Source: Sporolactobacillus sp. THM19-2
GTDB lineage: Bacteria > Bacillota > Bacilli > Bacillales > Sporolactobacillaceae
DNA length: 64,000 nt
NCBI RefSeq assembly: GCF_004153195.1
Contig: NZ_SEMC01000003.1
Location: 1 to 64,000 of the forward strand
Direction of reading: 5' to 3'
Shown: positions 1-7,353 of the stretch, in pieces
How the letters are laid out: each line of letters opens with the position of its first letter
Position numbering within the stretch: the first letter of the stretch is position 1
Notes under the pieces: generated by a model
Told to the model about the DNA's origin: nothing
Databases searched by the model: none
What the model saw: the letters and a program-made list of their open reading frames with translations, nothing else
Made by a program: the position numbers and the translations under genes

Positions 1-135
1 TCTTAAATGGACAGGGAAGCCGAAAGGCTTTGAAACAAATCCTATAGGAATCCAGGAGTCATTCCAGGTATCCGGATCCAACTGGAAATTCTCTTGGATT
101 GAGCTCTTACTACTAATATACGAGGAGGGAACAAG

Positions 136-366
136 ATGAGCGGTTTACAGAGAACCTGTCTCGCAATTCTCGTTATCGGAGGCATCAACTGGGGCCTGAT
201 CGGCTTCTTTCAATTTGATCTTATTGCAGCGATCTTCGGCGGCGCAAATACAGCGCTGGCACGGATCATCTACGGCATTGTCGGGCTTTGCGCTCTTTAT
301 TGTCTGACTCTGCTATTCAAACCCAGTGAGGAACTGGAGCACAGACGGGAAACAGAAACCCGGTAA
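136..366 (+). CDS. yuzA: DUF378 small membrane protein (YuzA-like)
   Basis: A 76-residue protein of the DUF378 family. It has two hydrophobic segments (about residues 8-32 and 40-62), and the family signature INWGLIG followed by FDLIAAIFGG is visible. The C-terminal tail is short, charged and probably cytoplasmic. A strong ribosome binding site (GAGGAGGG, 122-129) sits just before the ATG. The family is widespread in Bacillales, but no biochemical function is established, so nothing beyond membrane location is claimed. It converges on asnB, and the two genes share the terminator at 440-466. Confidence 0.85.
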   Translation: MSGLQRTCLAILVIGGINWGLIGFFQFDLIAAIFGGANTALARIIYGIVGLCALYCLTLLFKPSEELEHRRETETR

Positions 367-439
367 AAAACCTGAAGAAAAGCCGGCCGGTATGTAGCAT
401 ACAGCAAAGGCCGGAGCCTGGTTTTTCTGATATCGTATT

Positions 440-466
440 AAAAAGATCCCTGAACGGGATCTTTTT
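440..466. terminator. Bidirectional intrinsic terminator
   Basis: A perfect 10-bp stem (AAAAGATCCC / GGGATCTTTT) with a TGAAC loop has A- and T-runs on both sides. It can therefore end both the DUF378 gene (+) and asnB (-). Confidence 0.85.
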
Positions 467-486
467 CTATTTCAGCAAAATCAAGA

Positions 487-2367
487 TTAATGAACCGGAC
501 GCGGGTCGACGTGCAGCGTTTTTTCAATATAAATCTGGTGCCACAGCATGAACATCAGAACAGTCCAGATTTTACGGCTGTTATCCTGTCTGCCCGCTCG
601 ATGATCTTCAAGTAATTTCAGCACATAAGACTTGTTGATATAGCGTTCAGTGCCACTTTCCTGAATGATTTTTCTTGCCCAGTCATACATCTCATTTTTA
701 AGCCAGATACGGATGGGTACCGGAAATCCGAGCTTTTTACGGAAAAGGATGGAATCAGGTACAATTCCGCGCATAGCTTCACGAAAAGCATACTTCGTCG
801 TTCCGTCTCCTGTCTTGAGTGAATCCGGAAGTGTTCTTGCTACTTCAAATACGGCTTTATCAAGGAAGGGAACGCGGAGTTCCAGCGAATGGGCCATCGT
901 CATCCGGTCAGCAACCACCAGTATATCCCCGCGCAGCCATGTTTCAATATCAATCAACTGCATCTGATCCAGCTTTGAGTCGCCCGCTGCCTGTTGATAA
1001 ACAGGATCAGTAATATCTGTAAACGGGGTCTGATCGGAAAAGGTCTTCAAAACATACTTCTTTTCATCCTCATTAAATATGAAGGCATTACCGACATAAC
1101 GTTCGGACAGCGGAGTCGTTCCCCTCAGAAGGAAGCTTTTCCCTTTTATGCCTTCAGGTAACCTGGAAGCCAGCGCATGAAGCAGTTCTTTCCCGGGCTT
1201 CGGAACGGCGTCAAACCACCTGAGTGAAATCGGCTCACGATAAATATTATAGCCTCCGAAAAGTTCATCTGATCCTTCGCCGGAAAGCACCACTTTGACA
1301 TGTTTTCTTGCTTCCCGTGCCACAAAATAATTGGGAATGGCTGCCGGATCTGCAACCGGATCGTCCATATGCCAGACAATTCTCGGCAGTTCCTTCATGC
1401 ACATCTCAGGCGTAATTTCCAGCGCATAGTTTTCAACACCGAGTTTCTCTGCTGAATCCCTGGCAATATCGATCTCATTGTACCCCTTACTGGCAAATCC
1501 GACGGTAAATGTCTCAATATGCTTATTGAAGCGTCTGGCAAGCGCCACGATACTCGTTGAATCAATACCACTTGAAAGAAATGCCCCGACAGGAACATCA
1601 CTTCTCATGTGCATTTTTACTGAATCGATCAGAACATCCTGAATTTTTTTCTTTGCCTCATCCAGGGTCTGTGCAACAGGTGCAAAGGAAGGTGTCCAGA
1701 ACGTCTTGTTTTCAAGTGGGCCGCCGTTCTTCTTGATCAGATAATGTCCGGGTTCAAGACTTCGAATGTTCTTCTGCAGGGTATAAGGTTCAGGAACAAA
1801 CTGAAATGTCAGGTAGTATTGCAGGGCTTCTCTGGCAACCGGATCCGGTTTTTCATCGATTAAAAGACTCTTCTCCTCGGAAGCAAAAAAGATGCCATGG
1901 TCTTTCTCCATATAATAAAAAGGTTTGATGCCGAAATGATCCCGTGCCGCAAACAGTGTTTTCTCCTGCCTGTCCCAGATCATAAAAGCAAACATGCCGC
2001 GAAGAAAATCGACACATTGTTCGCCGCGATCCGCATAGAGGGCTGCAATAACTTCCGTATCCGATGTTGTCCGGAAGGTATATCCTTTTTCAATGAGTTC
2101 ATTTCTTAATTCCACATAGTTATAAATTTCACCGTTAAAAATGATATAAAAACGTTCATTATCATAAGGGAGCGGCTGATGCCCTCCGGAAAGATCAATA
2201 ATACTCAATCTGCGGAAAGCAAGCTGGACCTGATCATCCGTGAAATAGCCAGCATCGTCAGGACCCCGGTGGTTAATCACTTCTGTCCGTGCGGTCATCG
2301 CATTCTGATCGTGCTGTCCCGGTGTTAAATCATTACTCTTTGAAATATAACCGCAAAACCCGCACAT
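487..2367 (-). CDS. asnB: Asparagine synthase (glutamine-hydrolysing)
   Basis: This enzyme makes asparagine from aspartate, ATP and glutamine. The N-terminal class II glutaminase domain (about 1-190) starts MCGFCGYI, and Cys2 is the nucleophile exposed after Met removal. That fixes the start at 2367 rather than at an upstream in-frame ATG; AAAGGGG lies at the right distance before it. The motif FNGEIYNY is present. The synthetase domain (about 215-560) carries the pyrophosphate loop SSGIDSTS and the motif LSGEGSDELFGGYNIYREP. The 626 residues match the AsnB subgroup (about 630) better than AsnO or AsnH. It is apparently transcribed alone, with a hairpin-rich leader upstream. Confidence 0.95.
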   Translation of the reverse strand: MCGFCGYISKSNDLTPGQHDQNAMTARTEVINHRGPDDAGYFTDDQVQLAFRRLSIIDLSGGHQPLPYDNERFYIIFNGEIYNYVELRNELIEKGYTFRTTSDTEVIAALYADRGEQCVDFLRGMFAFMIWDRQEKTLFAARDHFGIKPFYYMEKDHGIFFASEEKSLLIDEKPDPVAREALQYYLTFQFVPEPYTLQKNIRSLEPGHYLIKKNGGPLENKTFWTPSFAPVAQTLDEAKKKIQDVLIDSVKMHMRSDVPVGAFLSSGIDSTSIVALARRFNKHIETFTVGFASKGYNEIDIARDSAEKLGVENYALEITPEMCMKELPRIVWHMDDPVADPAAIPNYFVAREARKHVKVVLSGEGSDELFGGYNIYREPISLRWFDAVPKPGKELLHALASRLPEGIKGKSFLLRGTTPLSERYVGNAFIFNEDEKKYVLKTFSDQTPFTDITDPVYQQAAGDSKLDQMQLIDIETWLRGDILVVADRMTMAHSLELRVPFLDKAVFEVARTLPDSLKTGDGTTKYAFREAMRGIVPDSILFRKKLGFPVPIRIWLKNEMYDWARKIIQESGTERYINKSYVLKLLEDHRAGRQDNSRKIWTVLMFMLWHQIYIEKTLHVDPRPVH

Positions 2368-2385
2368 AATAATCCCCTTTCGTCT

Positions 2386-2430
2386 GTACCTAGATGGGAT
2401 TCCATCAGGTACCGGCTTCACGCCGACCTT
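2386..2430 (-). other. Paired hairpins in the asnB leader
   Basis: Just upstream of the asnB ribosome binding site, GTACCTAGATGG (2386-2397) pairs with CCATCAGGTAC (2402-2412). A second small stem, CGGC-GTGAA-GCCG on the minus strand, lies next to it. No T-box or known riboswitch signature is recognised. The function is unknown. Confidence 0.45.
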
Positions 2431-2507
2431 ACTTTATTATTCCCGTATTCAGTCTATCATTCAAGCGGAAAATTTCAAAGAGTTGGAAACGCTTCATAAC
2501 AAGGATG

Positions 2508-2729
2508 TTATTTCTTTGGATAATCTGTGCTTTCGGTAAATAATTCCTGAATGGGTATTTCCAGAATAGTCGCGACTTTTGCCAGCATTTCCGCCGTAAT
2601 TTTGCTTCGCCCGGATTCCAGATAAAAGTAACCGTTCGGGCTTTGATAGCCCAGCTTTTCCGACATTTGTTCGAGTGTCATACACCTCTTGCGCCTCTCC
2701 CTGAGCTTCTTCAGATCTACAGTAAGCAT
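2508..2729 (-). CDS. Small XRE-family DNA-binding protein
   Basis: A 73-residue protein that is almost entirely one helix-turn-helix domain of the Cro/C1 (XRE) type. The recognition region spans about residues 18-45 (TLEQMSEKLGYQSPNGYFYL) and is followed by the usual scaffold helices. There is no effector or dimerisation extension. The ATG at 2729 follows GGAGATGGAGAAGG. A longer overlapping frame to 2820 has no protein-like features and was discarded. It is divergent from a second XRE gene at 2915, and the shared intergenic region has several small dyads, so auto- or cross-repression is a reasonable inference. No target is known. Confidence 0.8.
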   Translation of the reverse strand: MLTVDLKKLRERRKRCMTLEQMSEKLGYQSPNGYFYLESGRSKITAEMLAKVATILEIPIQELFTESTDYPKK

Positions 2730-2749
2730 CCTTCTCCATCTCCCCGAAT

Positions 2750-2817
2750 TTACCTTTACGGTAATTTTTTCTATTCATTATACCATAAATGGTTCTGGTA
2801 ACACGGTTCATATTACC
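2750..2817. promoter_or_regulatory. Candidate operators between divergent XRE genes
   Basis: TTACC-N5-GGTAA occurs at 2750-2764, CCAT-AA-ATGG at 2783-2792, and GGTAA-N11-TTACC at 2797-2817. The repeated GGTAA/TTACC half-sites suggest binding of one or both flanking XRE proteins. This is inference from symmetry only. Confidence 0.4.
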
Positions 2818-2914
2818 CAATTGGCAATTTTCGATTCTATTTAAAAGTTACGTGATAAACTTTTTTGTATCTGGAAAAAAACGTTTGATCATCCCGGATT
2901 GGAGGACCGTTTCA

Positions 2915-3283
2915 ATGGCGAACACGCTCGGAATCAGGATTCGATTCCTCCGCGATGAAAAGAATTTGTCGCAGAGGGAGATGGCTGATCAGCTGAATAT
3001 TTCAAATGTCCAGTTGAACCGCTATGAATCCGGCGCCCGAAAACCCGATCCGGATATGCTGGTCCAAATTGCCGATTACCTGAACGTTACCACCGATTAT
3101 CTGCTTGGACGCACGTCATCAGTCAGAGAATCTGATGTTCCCTATCTGACCAGAGAAGACAGCAGATTTATTCAAAAAGCAAAGCATGTTCACGGATTGA
3201 TGGATTTTTTCCGATACCTGACAGAGCATCCGGATGAAGCAGAGAAAATAATGAAGATATGGTTGCTGATCAAAAAGGAATGA
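2915..3283 (+). CDS. XRE-family transcriptional regulator
   Basis: A 122-residue protein with an N-terminal XRE helix-turn-helix (about 4-62; LSQREMADQLNISNVQLNRYESG is the HTH core, ending in NVTTDYLLGR). The roughly 55-residue C-terminal part may dimerise or sense something. ATG at 2915 was chosen because GGAGG (2901-2905) is nine bases upstream; residues before it in the longer frame look untranslated. It is divergent from the small XRE gene at 2508-2729 and followed by a strong terminator. The ligand and regulon cannot be told from sequence. Confidence 0.85.
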   Translation: MANTLGIRIRFLRDEKNLSQREMADQLNISNVQLNRYESGARKPDPDMLVQIADYLNVTTDYLLGRTSSVRESDVPYLTREDSRFIQKAKHVHGLMDFFRYLTEHPDEAEKIMKIWLLIKKE

Positions 3284-3298
3284 CTCTTGTTTACAGAA

Positions 3299-3335
3299 AC
3301 AGCCCGGCTGCATAGCAACCGGGCTGTTTTTTTTC
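3299..3335 (+). terminator. Intrinsic terminator
   Basis: The stem ACAGCCCGG / CCGGGCTGT is followed by eight Ts. It ends the XRE gene at 2915-3283. Confidence 0.9.
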
Positions 3336-3349
3336 ATACTAAAATAAAA

Positions 3350-4567
3350 TCAGAGAAAGTTTAATTTTCCTTTTCTCAGCATCAGACCCACTCCGCCGAG
3401 TTCAAGCAGATAGCGGTCATCAATCACTTTTTTCATGGCAGCCGCCGGTTTTCCCTTCAGCTTTTTATCATAAACAACACCGATTCCCTGATGGTTGCCA
3501 AGCGATGCCACGGTACCTCTCTTCTTATAAACAAACTTTTCTGTTGGTTCACCTTTAATCAGATGTTTCAGGTTTCTGGCGACAAGCTCCCCCTCCTGAA
3601 CAGCAATCTGCGCTGTCGGCGGATAAGGACGCTTACCTTCAGCAGGAAAGACAACGGCAACATCTCCGACAGCAAAGACATGATCGTCATCTGGTGCACG
3701 AAGATCATCTGTAACCGGGATTTTCCCACGGTTTGTTTTAAAGCCGGAATCTGCCGGAATATGGCTGGCTTTTACACCGCCGGTCCAGACGACTGTTCCT
3801 GCTTTAATCTCTTCCATTTTTTCTGCATCTTTTTTTTGAACAAGGACACCGTCCGGCGTAGCCTCCTTTATGAAGGTCCCCAGTTTAAAGATAACGCCCT
3901 TGCTTTCCAGATACCTCTGTGCATATTCTGCCAGATCACGTTCGAATGGCGGCAAAACCATTGGCATACCTTCCACGTCAATGATTTTGACTTTATTCTG
4001 ATCAATGTCATATTCCCTGCACAGGCCGGGAATACGGTCAACCAGTTCACCCAGGAATTCAACACCGCTCAATCCGGCACCGCCGACAACCAGGGTCAGG
4101 TCACTGTCTTTTGCATCCGGATCGTTATTATAGCTGGCGAATTTGTATTCAATGTGTTCGCGGATTTTTCTCGCTGTATTGACGCTGCGAATCGAGAAGG
4201 CATGTTCACTCAGTCCCTTAATGCCAAAGGTATTGGACTCAAAGCCAAGTCCGACCACGAGGTAGTCATAGCTGAGTTCTCCGTTTTTCAAAATTACTTT
4301 TTTATTATCCTTATCTATCTTAACCACGCTGTCCTGAACGAAATGCACTCGATTGGTGTTGATCACGTTTTTGATCAGCATTCTCGTCCGGTCATGATGA
4401 ATCGTACCGGCTGCTGCTTCGTGCAGCCATGTGGTCTGGTAATGATAGTTATGCTTATTCACTAATGTTATATCTGCGTCATCCGGACTCAGTTCCTTGG
4501 CCAGATTAACGGTTGTGATCATTCCGCCGTAACCGGCGCCGATGATTAATATCCTGGGATTGCTCAT
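3350..4567 (-). CDS. yumB: Type II NADH dehydrogenase (YumB/Ndh family)
   Basis: A 405-residue non-proton-pumping NADH:quinone oxidoreductase-type flavoprotein, expected at the inner face of the membrane. The N-terminal FAD dinucleotide fold shows GAGYGG (about 9-14), the NADH fold shows VVGGAGLSGVE (about 160-170), and the late FAD motif is FAVGDVA. A hydrophobic C-terminal stretch fits membrane association. Position next to the HesB-like yutM matches B. subtilis yumB-yutM, so I prefer yumB to ndh; both names describe related enzymes. AAGGTGG precedes the ATG. A Rex-type operator lies upstream, implying control by the NADH/NAD ratio. Confidence 0.88.
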   Translation of the reverse strand: MSNPRILIIGAGYGGMITTVNLAKELSPDDADITLVNKHNYHYQTTWLHEAAAGTIHHDRTRMLIKNVINTNRVHFVQDSVVKIDKDNKKVILKNGELSYDYLVVGLGFESNTFGIKGLSEHAFSIRSVNTARKIREHIEYKFASYNNDPDAKDSDLTLVVGGAGLSGVEFLGELVDRIPGLCREYDIDQNKVKIIDVEGMPMVLPPFERDLAEYAQRYLESKGVIFKLGTFIKEATPDGVLVQKKDAEKMEEIKAGTVVWTGGVKASHIPADSGFKTNRGKIPVTDDLRAPDDDHVFAVGDVAVVFPAEGKRPYPPTAQIAVQEGELVARNLKHLIKGEPTEKFVYKKRGTVASLGNHQGIGVVYDKKLKGKPAAAMKKVIDDRYLLELGGVGLMLRKGKLNFL

Positions 4568-4600
4568 GATCCAATGCCACCTTTTTATGTTTTATCCTGT

Positions 4601-4618
4601 TTGTGTAATTTATCACAA
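4601..4618. promoter_or_regulatory. Rex operator upstream of the NADH dehydrogenase
   Basis: TTGTGTAATTTATCACAA has perfect TTGTG/CACAA ends with eight bases between, the spacing of the Rex box. It lies about 35 bp before the start codon and overlaps a plausible -10 (GATAAA, minus strand). Rex is known to repress ndh in B. subtilis. Confidence 0.75.
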
Positions 4619-4764
4619 TCACTGATATTTTTTCTTCACATCAATATTATGTCTTTTTTGTTAACATTTCAAGAAAAATATCCGAAAAAAAACTGTTTCA
4701 CGGTCAGGTCGCGCGTACTGACAGCATCTCAGGTATTCTGACTGTGTTATTGTTATCTTGCTTA

Positions 4765-4881
4765 GAGCGAAAGAGGTATGACTTCTGCGGGAGCACGCTC
4801 CAGAAGAGACGTCGCAGTGAGGGCACCGGGCGCTGAGGCTTATCCATCGCTGGCTGAAAGCAGGTACCTGGGGAGAAAAAC
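4765..4881. repeat. Intergenic repeat element, copy 1
   Basis: A roughly 117-bp non-coding segment shares ordered blocks with 27225-27333 (GCGA, GCGG, GCACC-like, CGCAG, ACCGGGCG, ATCGC, ACCTG, GAAAAA). Its layout resembles a GC-rich intergenic element seen in many Bacillaceae genomes. It is degenerate and carries no reading frame. Confidence 0.5.
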
Positions 4882-4886
4882 ATCTT

Positions 4887-4917
4887 AAAAAAAAGACCGA
4901 ACAGTTTTACTCTGTCC
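4887..4917 (-). terminator. Terminator of yutM
   Basis: On the minus strand GGACAG and CTGTTC form a short stem followed by GGTC and eight Ts, just after the yutM stop. Confidence 0.6.
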
Positions 4918-4941
4918 AGCCCCTGTTATTCGCTTAGATTA

Positions 4942-5307
4942 TCAGCAATCGCACTGTTTTGCTGGTTTGCCGGCATTGTCACTCGTTTTAAACGAGTTAC
5001 CGCATCCGCATGTGGAAATGGCATTCGGATTATCGATCGTAAATCCACCGCCGGAAAGATTTTGTTTAAAATCAATCGTAACACCGTTAAGCAGGGCGGC
5101 ACTGTTTTTATCAACAACCACTTTCAGTCCCCGATCTTCAAGTGCCTGATCACCATCGATCATTTTATCATCAAAGCCCATGCCATATGTCAGCCCGGAA
5201 CATCCTCCGCCACCGACACCTACCCGAAGAAATAGATTCTCTCCCGGCTGTTCCTTCAGCATTTCTTTCACGCGGAAGTTTGCTGCTTCAGTGAGTGTAA
5301 TGTTCAT
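4942..5307 (-). CDS. yutM: HesB/IscA/ErpA-type iron-sulphur carrier (YutM)
   Basis: A 121-residue A-type Fe-S carrier expected to pass clusters from the SUF machinery to apoproteins in the cytoplasm. The three family cysteines are present: Cys36 in GGGGCSGLTYG, and Cys100 and Cys102 in STCGCG. An extra CxC at the very C-terminus (QCDC, Cys119 and Cys121) adds two more cysteines. The start follows AAGGAG. It sits between yumB and dapF as in B. subtilis. Together with yutI (7088-7318) and sufCDSUB (14058-19348), most of the cluster-assembly pathway is in this window. Confidence 0.92.
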   Translation of the reverse strand: MNITLTEAANFRVKEMLKEQPGENLFLRVGVGGGGCSGLTYGMGFDDKMIDGDQALEDRGLKVVVDKNSAALLNGVTIDFKQNLSGGGFTIDNPNAISTCGCGNSFKTSDNAGKPAKQCDC

Positions 5308-5355
5308 CTGATCAACTCCTTCTTTTTATTTCATTATACCTTGCAGTGACATTAA

Positions 5356-6225
5356 TCACAATTCATAATATATACCCTTACAAATCACTTCAGCACTTCC
5401 GGTCATAAACACATGATCGTCAGAAGACCGCCATTCTATAGAAAGGGGTCCACCCGCCAGGTGTACGGTCACCGGTGTATCCTTCTCTATTCTTGACTCA
5501 AGAATGGAAGCAACAACAGAGGCACAGGCACCGGTGCCACATGCCTGTGTGATCCCTGACCCGCGTTCCCAGACGCGATAATCCAGTTCATGATCAGACA
5601 GGGGGTGAACAAAACCGACATTAACACCCTCCGGAAATAACGGGTAAGTGTCTGCGAGCAGCCGGCCGAGCTGATGAATCGGTGCCGCGTCCACATCGTT
5701 GACAAAAAACAGGGCATGGGGATTACCCATGGATACGGCTGTAAACGTATAATCCTTATGGTTCACCCGCAGGGGTTCACGAATGACCATCTGGCTTCCA
5801 TTCCCGCCGGCAACAGGGATCCGGCTGCGTTCGAGGATCGGTACGCCCATATCCACGGTCACCTGATCCACCCTGCCGTCCCTGAGATGAACTTCTGCCC
5901 GCTTATTACCGGACAGGGTCTCTATTGTGAAACGTCTGGTCGGTACATAACCCTGCTCATAAACATACCTCGCTACGCATCTTAACCCATTGCCGCAGTT
6001 TCTCGCTTCAGAACCGTCTTTATTAAAGATGCGCATACAGACATCGGCCTGTTCAGACGGGAGAATTAAGATCATCCCGTCTGAACCGATTCCCCTGAAT
6101 GGGTCGGATACTTTAACTGACAGCTCTGCAGGTGAGGGAATATCCAGATGATTGGCTATTCCGTCCAGATAAATATAACAATTCCCAAGTCCATGCATTT
6201 TTGTAAATGGATATGTTTTTCCCAT
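5356..6225 (-). CDS. dapF: Diaminopimelate epimerase
   Basis: Converts LL- to meso-diaminopimelate for lysine and peptidoglycan synthesis. The 289-residue protein has the two-fold DapF architecture. Both catalytic cysteines are visible: Cys77 in NCGNGLRC and Cys229 in ACGTGACA. The N-terminal motif TKMHGLGN is also present, followed by Cys16 where other family members vary. The length is a little over the usual 274-285. It lies between yutM and a small cysteine-containing gene on the same strand, and spacing suggests co-transcription. Confidence 0.96.
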   Translation of the reverse strand: MGKTYPFTKMHGLGNCYIYLDGIANHLDIPSPAELSVKVSDPFRGIGSDGMILILPSEQADVCMRIFNKDGSEARNCGNGLRCVARYVYEQGYVPTRRFTIETLSGNKRAEVHLRDGRVDQVTVDMGVPILERSRIPVAGGNGSQMVIREPLRVNHKDYTFTAVSMGNPHALFFVNDVDAAPIHQLGRLLADTYPLFPEGVNVGFVHPLSDHELDYRVWERGSGITQACGTGACASVVASILESRIEKDTPVTVHLAGGPLSIEWRSSDDHVFMTGSAEVICKGIYYEL

Positions 6226-6246
6226 ACTTCCACTTCCCGGCTCGTG

Positions 6247-6477
6247 TTATCTAAGTGGTTCCCTGGACCAGATGTAATCCCTGTCCATTTTTTCAATAAC
6301 TATTTTATTGTGACAGCAGGGCATGACGACGTGAGTTTTTATCCCCTCAAACGCCCGATTAACCGCTTCTTCTTTAATTGGAATTAATACAGATGAAGCA
6401 TGACAAAACGGGCATTCCTCAAAATAAATATCTTTCATGACACGTTCATACGGCCAGCTGTGGTGAAAATCCAGCAT
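6247..6477 (-). CDS. Small cysteine-containing protein of unknown function
   Basis: A 76-residue protein with CPFC (about residues 22-25) and a CCH near residues 54-56, a layout that could bind zinc. GGGAGATGGAG precedes the ATG at 6477. It is not recognised by name. It lies 21 bp upstream of dapF on the same strand and is probably co-transcribed. The coding call rests on a good ribosome binding site, protein-like composition, and exact fit between neighbours. Confidence 0.7.
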   Translation of the reverse strand: MLDFHHSWPYERVMKDIYFEECPFCHASSVLIPIKEEAVNRAFEGIKTHVVMPCCHNKIVIEKMDRDYIWSREPLR

Positions 6478-6589
6478 TCATACTCCATCTCCCGTAAGCC
6501 CGGTCGGACTCGTGCTTTTGATTTTTAATTGTAACACGACAGGACGTTAATGTCACCGGCTTTCACCAACTCTTCGCCTGCCGCATCAT

Positions 6590-6877
6590 TCATTCCTGCC
6601 GCTCAATATACTGCTGAACCGGCCTGAGGGAAATAAAACCCTCACCAAGTATCGTTTCTCCCGCAACCAGCAGCGGATAGAAATATTCGTCAGCCTTTAT
6701 TTTATCGCAGAACAGGCGATCCTGCCCGGTCTTCGGCTGATTAATATCAACGTATCTTACTGTGATGCGGTCCCCGTATTTTCGCGTCAGCGCTGCCTCA
6801 AGCCATTCAGCGGTTGCTTTGGCGGGCGGTACCTGCGCGCAGCTGGCGCAGACCGCATCCGCTCCGTAGACTGTCAT
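6590..6877 (-). CDS. yuzD: YuzD-family protein (DUF1462)
   Basis: A 95-residue protein matching the YuzD/DUF1462 family, which has a thioredoxin-like fold. It opens MTVYGADAVCASC with the CxxC at Cys10-Cys13 and has a conserved YFYPLLV segment near residue 67. In B. subtilis yuzD lies beside the NifU-like yutI, as here, though here the two are divergent. Its role is not established; a link to Fe-S or thiol chemistry is suggested only by the CxxC and the neighbours. AGGTGAGGTG is the likely ribosome binding site. Confidence 0.85.
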   Translation of the reverse strand: MTVYGADAVCASCAQVPPAKATAEWLEAALTRKYGDRITVRYVDINQPKTGQDRLFCDKIKADEYFYPLLVAGETILGEGFISLRPVQQYIERQE

Positions 6878-7087
6878 TTCCAGACGCGTTCACCTCACCT
6901 TTTTTCTGTATCATCATAGAGAGAAACCTGCCGACGGGCAAGTCCGGGTTCTCATCCATAAAATTTTTATCGATTCTTACTGTATAAATATATCATACCG
7001 TTTCAGACGAATCTTGCGGCACCTGATCTGAAAATAGATTTTTCACTGGAATGACGGTATAATGAGAGCAGATGGAAAGGGAAAGGA

Positions 7088-7318
7088 GTGTTTCCAATAT
7101 ACGATCAGGTCAGGGAAGTGCTGGATAAACTGCGTCCTTTTCTGATTCGGGACGGCGGTGACGTCGAGCTTCTGGATGTTGAAGATGGAATCGTTCGCGT
7201 GCGTCTCTTGGGTGCCTGTGAAAACTGCCCCAGTTCAACCCTTACACTGAAAGCAGGCATTGAACGTGCTTTAATAGATAATGTCCCCGGCGTCAGAGAG
7301 CTTGAACAGGTTTTCTAA
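7088..7318 (+). CDS. yutI: NifU-like Fe-S scaffold protein (YutI)
   Basis: A 76-residue NifU C-terminal-domain protein with the cluster-binding CxxC (Cys44-Cys47 in [10 protein letters not shown]) and the family stretch [19 protein letters not shown]. The start is unusual. No ATG is available, and GTG at 7088 would use GGAAAGG (7074-7080). The better Shine-Dalgarno, AAAGGAG (7082-7088), overlaps that GTG and would point to a non-standard ATA at 7097. I keep GTG. TATAAT at 7058-7063 is a possible -10. The gene converges on yutH with a shared terminator. Confidence 0.9.
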   Translation: MFPIYDQVREVLDKLRPFLIRDGGDVELLDVEDGIVRVRLLGACENCPSSTLTLKAGIERALIDNVPGVRELEQVF

Positions 7319-7324
7319 GTCGTT

Positions 7325-7351
7325 AACCGCCTGATGATACAGGCGGTTTTT
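7325..7351. terminator. Bidirectional intrinsic terminator
   Basis: AACCGCCTG / CAGGCGGTT forms a perfect 9-bp stem followed by Ts, between the converging yutI and yutH. Confidence 0.85.
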
Positions 7352-7353
7352 CA

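Noticed and set aside
94-122. TTGGAT-N17-TATACG promoter before the DUF378 gene
   Set aside because: Its transcription start would fall in the ribosome binding site, leaving no room for initiation.
3491-4465. 324-codon open frame on the plus strand
   Set aside because: It is antisense to the NADH dehydrogenase, lacks a ribosome binding site, and has no protein family features.
6247-6877. Lysine riboswitch upstream of dapF
   Set aside because: No L-box sequence or structure is visible; the gap holds only short spacers.
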